Assembly (NCBI GenBank): GCA_035760965.1
Contig: DASTRY010000001.1
Span: forward strand, 28,781-92,780
DNA from: JADGHX01 sp035760965
GTDB taxonomy: Bacteria; Pseudomonadota; Gammaproteobacteria; Steroidobacterales; Steroidobacteraceae
Direction: 5' to 3'
Length of the DNA: 64,000 nt
The position numbers and the translations under genes are program-made. Below are positions 58,440 to 64,000 of the stretch, piece by piece. Under the pieces are notes generated by a model, which saw nothing but the letters and a program-made list of their open reading frames with translations, did not search any database and had not been told where the DNA came from. The stretch's first letter is position 1. Each line of letters begins with the position of its first letter.

Positions 58440-61121
58440 ATGAAGTTTCTCGGCAGGTTGGTCTTGTGGCAGAAGTTGCTGCTCGTCGTAGTGGCGCTTC
58501 TGGTTCCGTCCGCGCTCCTCGCGGTCTTCTATCTGAAGAACGCGAATCAGACGGTGCGCATGGCTCATGCCGAGCTGGCCGGGGCGCGTTACACGCGCGC
58601 GGTCGATACGTTCCTGTACGACGTGATCAAGCACCGCGCCATGGCGAACGTCGTGCTGAACGGCGAAGCCGGCGCCAAGAGTGCCGTGCTCGATGCGCAG
58701 GCGGCGGCCGACAAATCGGCCGCCGCGCTCGACGCGGTCGATGCCGAGCTCGGCAAGGAGCTCGGTGCGAGCGGCGACTGGGCCGCCATCAAGAACGAGT
58801 GGAGCTCCCTGAAGGCGCGCACGCTCACGCTGCCGCCCGACGACTCGCTCGCGCAGCACAACGACCTCGTCCGCAAGATTCTCGATTTCGGTACCAGCGT
58901 CGCGATGACCTCGGGCATGGCGCGCGACTCGGACCTCGTCGCCTCGACGCTCGTTGGGCTCGCGACGGGCCGCATGCCCGAGGCGGTGAACCGCGCCGGC
59001 GTCGTCCGCGATCGCGCCACCGCCGGCGTGCTGCGCGGCTACCTGAGCGAAGGCGATCGCGTGACCATCGACATGGCGCGCCAGGACGTGACCGGCCTTC
59101 TCGGTCAGATCGATCGCCAGCTGGATTCCATCAGCGACTCCGCGCCGGCCGTGCGCGCGAGCGTCGCCCCCTCGTTCCAGCGCGCCCGCGACGCGTTCTC
59201 GAGCTACTCGAGCTTCGTCGAGCAGAAGCTGCTCAAGGCGCAGGAAGTGACCGTCAAGGGTCCGGAGATGCTCGATGCGGCGTCGAGCTCGATCGACGCG
59301 TTCAGCGCGCTCGCGAACGCCTCGTACGATGTGATGCTCGCGGAGATCGAGAAGCGCGCCGCGACCGAATCGGCGACGCGCAATGTCACCGTGCTGACGG
59401 TGGCGCTCGTCATCGCCCTCTCGATGGCGCTGAGCTGGCTCATCACACGCGCCCTGACCAAGCCGATGGCCCAGGCGATCACCATTTTCAATTCGATCTC
59501 GGCGGGTCACTACGACAACCAGATCGAGGCGGACGGCGCCGATGAAGCCGCGCAGGTTCTGCGCGCGCTCGGCGACATGCAGAGCAAGCTACGCGCACAG
59601 ATCGAGTCGGAGCGCAAGCAGGCGGAGGAGAACGCCCGCGTGCGTGCGGCACTCGACAACGTTTCGTCGAACGTGATGGTCGCCGACCAGCACTACAACT
59701 TCATCTACCTCAACCCGGCTGCGCGCTCGCTCATGGCTGCCGCGGAAGCCGACATCCGCCGCGACCTTCCGCAGTTCAGCGCGGCGCACGTGCTGGGCGC
59801 GAGCGTCGATGTGCTCTCCAAGAATCCGTCGCACGAGCGGCGCATGCTGATGGACCTGCGCGGCACGCACACGCAAGAGGTGACGCTCGGCAGCCGCACG
59901 TTCCGCGTCGTTGCGAACCCGGTCGTCGATGCGAACGGGGCGCGCGCCGGCACGGTGTTCGAGTGGACCGATCGGACGCAGGAAGTCGGCGTCGAGGCGG
60001 AAATGCAGAGCATGCTGTCCTCGGTGCTCGCCGGCGACCTCGAGAAGCGCATCGTGCTCGAGGGCAAGCAGGGCTTCTTCGAGGCGATGAGTCGCGGCGT
60101 CAATCATCTCGCCGACAACATGGCGGAAGTCGTGCGGCGCGTGAAGGCCGCGGCGAGCGAAGTCTATCGCGGCGCCGAGGAGATCTCGGCCGGCAACGCG
60201 AATCTCTCGCAGCGTACGGAGGAGCAGTCGTCCTCGCTCGAGGAGACCGCCTCGTCGATGGAAGAGATGACCTCGACCGTCAAGCAGAACGCGGACAACG
60301 CCGGCCAGGCGAACCAGCTTGCCGTCGCCGCGCGCGATCAAGCGGAAAAAGGCGGCGCGGTGGTTGCGCAGGCGGTGCGCGCCATGGCGGACATCAACGA
60401 CGCCTCGCGCCGCATCGCCGACATCATCGGCGTGATCGACGAGATCGCGTTCCAGACCAACCTCCTCGCCCTGAACGCGGCGGTCGAAGCCGCGCGTGCC
60501 GGTGAGCAGGGCCGCGGTTTCGCGGTGGTCGCGAGCGAAGTGCGCAGTCTCGCGGGCCGCTCCGCGACGGCGGCGAAGGAGATCAAGGACCTCATTCAGG
60601 ACAGCGTGCGCAAGGTGCAGGACGGGTCGGTGCTCGTCACGCAGTCCGGCCAGACGCTCGAGCAGATCGTCGCCTCGGTCAAGAAGGTCTCGGACATCGT
60701 CGCCGAGATCGCCGCGGCCTCGCGTGAGCAGTCCTCGGGCATCGAGCAGGTGAATCGCGCCGTCATGCAGATGGACGAGCTCACGCAGCAGAACGCCGCG
60801 CTCGTCGAGCAGGCGACGGCATCGTCGCAGGCGATGGCGGATCAGGCGCGCGAGCTGAACGAGATGATGAGCCGCTACCGGGTGAGCTCGAGCGAGCTGC
60901 TCTCGCCCCCGGCCAGCGAGCATGCGGCCGCGCCCGCCCCTGCCGCGGCGCCGGCGGCGACCAACGCCCCGGCGGTCGAGCGGCGCTCGAAGAATCGTCC
61001 GTGGTCGGGCAAGCGCGCGCCCGCAGCGGCCGCGACGAACGGCAGCGCCGGTCATGCCGTTGCCGCGGTGGCGGCCCGCAAACAAGCCAGCAACTCCGAT
61101 ACCGACTGGCAGGAATTCTGA
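58440..61121 (+). CDS. Methyl-accepting chemotaxis protein with PAS domain and CheR-binding tail
   Basis: An 893-residue transmembrane chemoreceptor. TM1 is near 10-32 (WQKLLLVVVALLVPSALLAVFYL). A long helical periplasmic region (about 40-310, IKHRAMANVVLNG) is reminiscent of nitrate/nitrite-sensing NIT domains. TM2 is near 316-338. HAMP, a cytoplasmic PAS-like domain (about 400-515, NVMVADQHYNFIYLNPAARSLM) and a signalling domain follow, with the tip EIAFQTNLLALNAAVEAARAGEQGRGFAVVASEVR near 665-705. An Ala/Pro linker ends in DWQEF, the xWxxF pentapeptide that tethers CheR and CheB in enteric receptors. The start is ATG 58440; a TTG three codons upstream is possible. Confidence 0.93.
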   Translation: MKFLGRLVLWQKLLLVVVALLVPSALLAVFYLKNANQTVRMAHAELAGARYTRAVDTFLYDVIKHRAMANVVLNGEAGAKSAVLDAQAAADKSAAALDAVDAELGKELGASGDWAAIKNEWSSLKARTLTLPPDDSLAQHNDLVRKILDFGTSVAMTSGMARDSDLVASTLVGLATGRMPEAVNRAGVVRDRATAGVLRGYLSEGDRVTIDMARQDVTGLLGQIDRQLDSISDSAPAVRASVAPSFQRARDAFSSYSSFVEQKLLKAQEVTVKGPEMLDAASSSIDAFSALANASYDVMLAEIEKRAATESATRNVTVLTVALVIALSMALSWLITRALTKPMAQAITIFNSISAGHYDNQIEADGADEAAQVLRALGDMQSKLRAQIESERKQAEENARVRAALDNVSSNVMVADQHYNFIYLNPAARSLMAAAEADIRRDLPQFSAAHVLGASVDVLSKNPSHERRMLMDLRGTHTQEVTLGSRTFRVVANPVVDANGARAGTVFEWTDRTQEVGVEAEMQSMLSSVLAGDLEKRIVLEGKQGFFEAMSRGVNHLADNMAEVVRRVKAAASEVYRGAEEISAGNANLSQRTEEQSSSLEETASSMEEMTSTVKQNADNAGQANQLAVAARDQAEKGGAVVAQAVRAMADINDASRRIADIIGVIDEIAFQTNLLALNAAVEAARAGEQGRGFAVVASEVRSLAGRSATAAKEIKDLIQDSVRKVQDGSVLVTQSGQTLEQIVASVKKVSDIVAEIAAASREQSSGIEQVNRAVMQMDELTQQNAALVEQATASSQAMADQARELNEMMSRYRVSSSELLSPPASEHAAAPAPAAAPAATNAPAVERRSKNRPWSGKRAPAAAATNGSAGHAVAAVAARKQASNSDTDWQEF

Positions 61122-61143
61122 GAATTCCATTTTGAGACGCCAC

Positions 61144-61175
61144 GCGTACGTCGTGCCGCTTGCCACGACGTACGC
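61144..61175 (+). terminator. Perfect 12-bp hairpin between the MCP and the third cheY
   Basis: GCGTACGTCGTG and CACGACGTACGC form a perfect 12-bp stem with an 8-nt loop (CCGCTTGC), 23 nt after the MCP stop, followed by TCTTCCTTG. It may end or attenuate the MCP transcript, or stabilise its 3' end, before the cheY3-cheR-cheD-cheB run. Confidence 0.5.
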
Positions 61176-61209
61176 TCTTCCTTGCAGACATTGATTGGAG
61201 GCCACCGCT

Positions 61210-61572
61210 TTGGCCCGCATTCTCACCGTGGACGATTCCGCAGCGATGCGGCAGATGGTCGAGGTCACCTTGACGAGCGCCGGCTACGAGGTCGCGCAGG
61301 CGTGCGACGGCCGCGAAGCCGTGACTCTCGCCGGGAAGGACACGTTCGATCTCGTGATCACGGACGTGAACATGCCCGAGATGGACGGGCTCACTCTGGT
61401 GCGCGAGCTGCGCGGCATGCCGAGCTACCGCCATACCCCGCTCCTCGTGCTCACGACCGAAGCCACCGCAGAGCGCAAGATGGAGGGGCGCGAGGCCGGC
61501 GCCACGGGCTGGATCGTCAAGCCCTTCAATCCGGACAGGCTCCTCGCGACCGTGGCCAAGGTATTGAAGTGA
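61210..61572 (+). CDS. CheY-like response regulator 3
   Basis: Receiver-only protein of 120 residues, close paralogue of the one at 53025-53387 and of identical length. D8/D9 and D52 (VITDVNMPEMDG) are intact, with LTTEATAERKMEG and WIVKPFNPDRLLATVAKVL. The start is taken as TTG 61210: GGAGG at 61197-61201 is 8 nt upstream, and the resulting MARILTVDDS aligns with MPRILAVDDS of the paralogue. An upstream TTG at 61195 would overlap the RBS. It leads the cheR-cheD-cheB set. Confidence 0.9.
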   Translation: MARILTVDDSAAMRQMVEVTLTSAGYEVAQACDGREAVTLAGKDTFDLVITDVNMPEMDGLTLVRELRGMPSYRHTPLLVLTTEATAERKMEGREAGATGWIVKPFNPDRLLATVAKVLK

Positions 61573-61612
61573 CCTGCGCCACCGCACGCGACACACCGAT
61601 CGAGCTGCCGAC

Positions 61613-62470
61613 GTGGACACCTCGACCACCTCACTCACGCTGAAGCTGCGCGAGTTCGAGTTCGGCGAGGACGATTTCCAGGCGCTGCGCGCGCTCGTCC
61701 GCCAAGTCACCGGCATCAGTCTCTCCGAGCAGAAACGCGAGCTCGTCTACGGACGGCTGGCACGGCGCCTGCGCGCGCTGAACCTGAAGAGCTTCCGCGA
61801 CTATCGTGCGCTGCTATCGCAGGACGACGGCACCGAGCTCGTACAGTTCTGCAACGCCATCACGACGAACCTCACCGCGTTCTTCCGCGAGCCGCACCAC
61901 TTCGAGCACCTGAAGCAGGAGGTGCTCGGCCCGATGCTGAAGAACCCGCCTCCGGGCCGTCGCGTGCGGATCTGGTCCGCGGGATGCTCGACGGGCGAAG
62001 AGCCCTACAGCATCGCAATGAGCGTGCTCGAGGCGGTGCCCGATCTCGAGCGCTGGGACATCCGCATTCTCGCGACCGATCTCGACTCGGACGTCCTCGA
62101 GAAGGCGCGGCGCGGCGTGTACAGCGCCGAGCGGCTGCAGACACTCTCCGCCGAGCGCCGCGAGCGCTTCTTCGAGCCGTATCCCGGCGCCAAGGAGCCC
62201 TCGTACAAGGTGCGTCCGGAAGTGGCGCGACTGCTCACGGTGAAGCAGCTGAATCTGATGCACGCGTTTCCGATGAAGGGCCCGCTCGACGTCATCTTCT
62301 GCCGGAACGTCGTCATCTACTTCGACAAGGACACGCAGCGCGACCTCGTCGCGCGCATCTCGCGCCTGCAGCGACCGGGGGACCTGCTGTTCCTCGGGCA
62401 TTCGGAAACGCTGTTCAAGGTCTCCACGGACTACACCCTGATCGGTCGCACCATCTACCGCCGCAGCTGA
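61613..62470 (+). CDS. cheR: Chemotaxis protein methyltransferase CheR
   Basis: Methylates receptor glutamates with S-adenosylmethionine. It is 285 residues from GTG 61613. The N-terminal helical domain has DDFQALRALVRQVTGISLSEQKRELVYGRL and NAITTNLTAFFRE. The SAM-binding domain has RIWSAGCSTGEEPYSIAM near residue 120-137 and ILATDLDSDVLEKARRG, then DVIFCRNVVIYFDKD. A pentapeptide-binding beta subdomain is expected, matching the DWQEF tail of the MCP upstream. It precedes cheD by 10 nt. Confidence 0.96.
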   Translation: MDTSTTSLTLKLREFEFGEDDFQALRALVRQVTGISLSEQKRELVYGRLARRLRALNLKSFRDYRALLSQDDGTELVQFCNAITTNLTAFFREPHHFEHLKQEVLGPMLKNPPPGRRVRIWSAGCSTGEEPYSIAMSVLEAVPDLERWDIRILATDLDSDVLEKARRGVYSAERLQTLSAERRERFFEPYPGAKEPSYKVRPEVARLLTVKQLNLMHAFPMKGPLDVIFCRNVVIYFDKDTQRDLVARISRLQRPGDLLFLGHSETLFKVSTDYTLIGRTIYRRS

Positions 62471-62480
62471 AAGCCTTCGC

Positions 62481-63134
62481 ATGCAGGAATTTGCCAGCCA
62501 TTTCGACCGACCGGAGCCGCCGCCGATGGTGCGCGGCTTCGAGCAGCTGCAGCGCTTCTGGGAGCCGGACACGCAGCGCTGGACCGTGAAGATCCTGCCG
62601 GGCGAGTACTACGTGACGCGCGCCGACGAGGCCATCACCACCGTGCTCGGCTCGTGCATCTCCGCCTGCATTCGCGACCCGGTGGTGAACGTCGGCGGCA
62701 TGAATCACTTCATGCTCCCCGAGGACAACGCGGTGCGCGCGCCGGGCAGCAAGGAGCCGCCCGTGCTCGCCACGCGATACGGCTCGCATGCCATGGAAAG
62801 CCTGATCAACGATCTGCTGAAGCTCGGGGCCCGGCGCGGCCGGCTCGAGATCAAGATCTTCGGCGGCGGGCGCGTGCTTGCGGCGATGACCGACATCGGC
62901 GCGCGCAACATCGAGTTCGTGAAGAGCTATCTCGCGCTCGAGCGGCTGCCGATCGATGCGCAGGACGTCGGCGGCGAGCAGCCGCGCAAGGTCATCTATT
63001 TCCCGAGCGACGGCAAGGTGAAAGTGCGCAAGCTGCGGCCCATCGAGAACCGCGGGATCAGCGACCGCGAGCGGCTGTACATGGATAGCCTGCGCGCCAA
63101 GGAGGACGGCGGCGACATCGAGCTCTTCACATGA
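62481..63134 (+). CDS. cheD: Chemoreceptor glutamine deamidase CheD
   Basis: Deamidates receptor glutamines so that they can be methylated. It is 217 residues with the catalytic cysteine C59 (LGSCISAC) and histidine H76 (GGMNHFMLPED), the GSHAMESLINDLLKLGARRGRLEIKIFGGG core and the ARNIEFVKSYLA helix. The C-terminus ends GGDIELFT, resembling the EGSVELF tails of the two CheZ-like proteins. The stop overlaps the cheB ATG by 4 nt. Confidence 0.96.
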   Translation: MQEFASHFDRPEPPPMVRGFEQLQRFWEPDTQRWTVKILPGEYYVTRADEAITTVLGSCISACIRDPVVNVGGMNHFMLPEDNAVRAPGSKEPPVLATRYGSHAMESLINDLLKLGARRGRLEIKIFGGGRVLAAMTDIGARNIEFVKSYLALERLPIDAQDVGGEQPRKVIYFPSDGKVKVRKLRPIENRGISDRERLYMDSLRAKEDGGDIELFT

Positions 63135-64000
63135 GCGGCGCCAAGAAGATCCGGGTGCTGATCGTCGACGACTCGGCGCTCGTCCGCAGCATCCTGTCGG
63201 AAGTGCTCGCGCGCGATCCGGCCATCGAAGTCGTCGGCACGGCGAGCGATGCGCACATCGCGCGCGAGAAGATCAAGAAGCTGAATCCGGACGTGCTGAC
63301 GCTCGACGTCGAGATGCCGAAGATGGACGGGCTCACGTTCCTCCACAACCTCATGCGCCTGCGCCCGATGCCGGTGGTCATGGTGTCGTCCATGACGGAG
63401 AAAGGCGCCGAGACGACGCTCGATGCGCTGGCCATGGGCGCGGTCGATTTCCTCGCGAAGCCGAAGATCGACATTGCGGCGAAGCTCCCCGAGTACTGCG
63501 AGGAGCTGATCGGCAAGATCAAGCTCGCGGCGAGTGCGCGCGTGCTGGCGCTCGATCCGACACGCGCCGCGGCGACGCGCCCGAAGACCCTGAATCCGGT
63601 CGCGACCGACGTTCTGCCCGTCGCGCGCATCGCGGCTCGCAAGATGCGCACCACGGATCGCATCATCGCGATCGGCGCCTCGACCGGCGGCACCGAGGCG
63701 ATCAAGCGCGTGCTGATCGAGATGCCCGCCGACGCGCCGGGGATCCTGATCACGCAGCACATCCCGAAGGCGTTCAGCACCTCCTTCGCGAAACGCATGG
63801 ACGAGTGTTGCGCCATGACGGTGACCGAGGCGCAGGACGGGCAGCACGTGCTGGCCGGCCACGTCTACATCGCGCCGGGCGATCGGCATCTCTATCTGGT
63901 CCGCGACGGCGCGCGGTACGTGTGCCGCCTCGACGACGGCGCGCCCGTCAATCGGCACAAGCCGTCCGTCGACGTGCTCTTCAACTCCGTCGCCAAGTGC
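63131..64000 (+). CDS. cheB: Chemotaxis methylesterase CheB (partial, 3' end outside window)
   Basis: Receiver-controlled esterase that removes receptor methyl groups. The first 290 codons are present and the frame is open at the window edge. The receiver has D13/D14 and phospho-site D59 (TLDVEMPKMDG). The catalytic domain begins near residue 175, with the nucleophile S184 in IAIGASTGGTEA and the histidine in LITQHIPKAFSTSFAKRM. The third catalytic residue, the aspartate, lies beyond the end. The ATGA overlap with cheD indicates coupled translation. Confidence 0.95.
   Translation, partial: MSGAKKIRVLIVDDSALVRSILSEVLARDPAIEVVGTASDAHIAREKIKKLNPDVLTLDVEMPKMDGLTFLHNLMRLRPMPVVMVSSMTEKGAETTLDALAMGAVDFLAKPKIDIAAKLPEYCEELIGKIKLAASARVLALDPTRAAATRPKTLNPVATDVLPVARIAARKMRTTDRIIAIGASTGGTEAIKRVLIEMPADAPGILITQHIPKAFSTSFAKRMDECCAMTVTEAQDGQHVLAGHVYIAPGDRHLYLVRDGARYVCRLDDGAPVNRHKPSVDVLFNSVAKC

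Overview
The window is GC-rich bacterial chromosome with dense, mostly operonic genes and G/C-ending codons. Gene families and order (parE-parC, xseB-ispA-dxs, nrdR-ribD-ribE-ribBA-ribH-nusB-thiL, and a Pseudomonas/Xanthomonas-style flagellar-chemotaxis locus with fleQ-type activators, flhF, fleN, cheZ and motCD) point to a motile gammaproteobacterium near the Xanthomonadales/Steroidobacterales/Nevskiales. That placement is inferred from gene content and synteny only. No transposase, tRNA, rRNA, prophage or CRISPR array was seen.

Region 1 (1-5.8 kb, minus strand): topoisomerase IV (parE, 5' part of parC), then an operon for rubrerythrin, a two-cluster Fe-S/cysteine-rich oxidoreductase and a DUF3501 protein. 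A 15-bp palindrome lies upstream of the rubrerythrin gene. Region 2 (5.9-10.1 kb, plus): xseB-ispA-dxs-folE2, covering exonuclease VII small subunit, isoprenoid precursors and the first pterin step. Region 3 (10.1-15.2 kb): a secreted GH115 glycosidase, a tail-anchored coiled-coil protein built on a 33-bp tandem repeat, and a Ser/Thr kinase fused to a cyclic-nucleotide-binding domain. Region 4 (15.4-22.7 kb, minus): thiL, nusB, ribH, ribBA (with a degenerate RibA half), ribE, ribD, nrdR and glyA. Region 5 (22.9-28.3 kb): a histone-deacetylase-family protein (minus), then ettA and mprF (plus).

Region 6 (28.4-52.4 kb, all plus): fliS, an atypical PilZ protein, two short sigma-54 activators, fliEFGHIJK, fliLMNOPQR, flhB, flhA, flhF, fleN, fliA, cheY, cheZ, motC, motD. 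Region 7 (52.5-64 kb, plus): two small CheZ-like proteins around a second CheY, a DUF2802 protein, a STAS protein with a histone-H1-like tail, cheA, cheW, a small secreted protein, a large MCP, a third CheY, cheR, cheD and the 5' part of cheB.

The transcription hierarchy can be read from the DNA. Two close matches to the sigma-54 -24/-12 element precede the second activator gene (which leads into fliE-fliK) and fliL. Four close matches to the FliA (sigma-28) element, TCAA/TCAG-N15-(G/A)CCG(A/T), precede fliS, cheY2, the STAS-cheA-cheW operon, and the secreted-protein/MCP genes. The likely order is sigma-54 activators, then basal body, export apparatus and fliA, then late chemotaxis genes. The least familiar parts are the twin CheZ-like/CheY2 cassette with its shared C-terminal ELF tail (also on CheD), the STAS protein with a basic tail, the apparent ACG start of motC, and the FleQ-like activator lacking its N-terminal domain.
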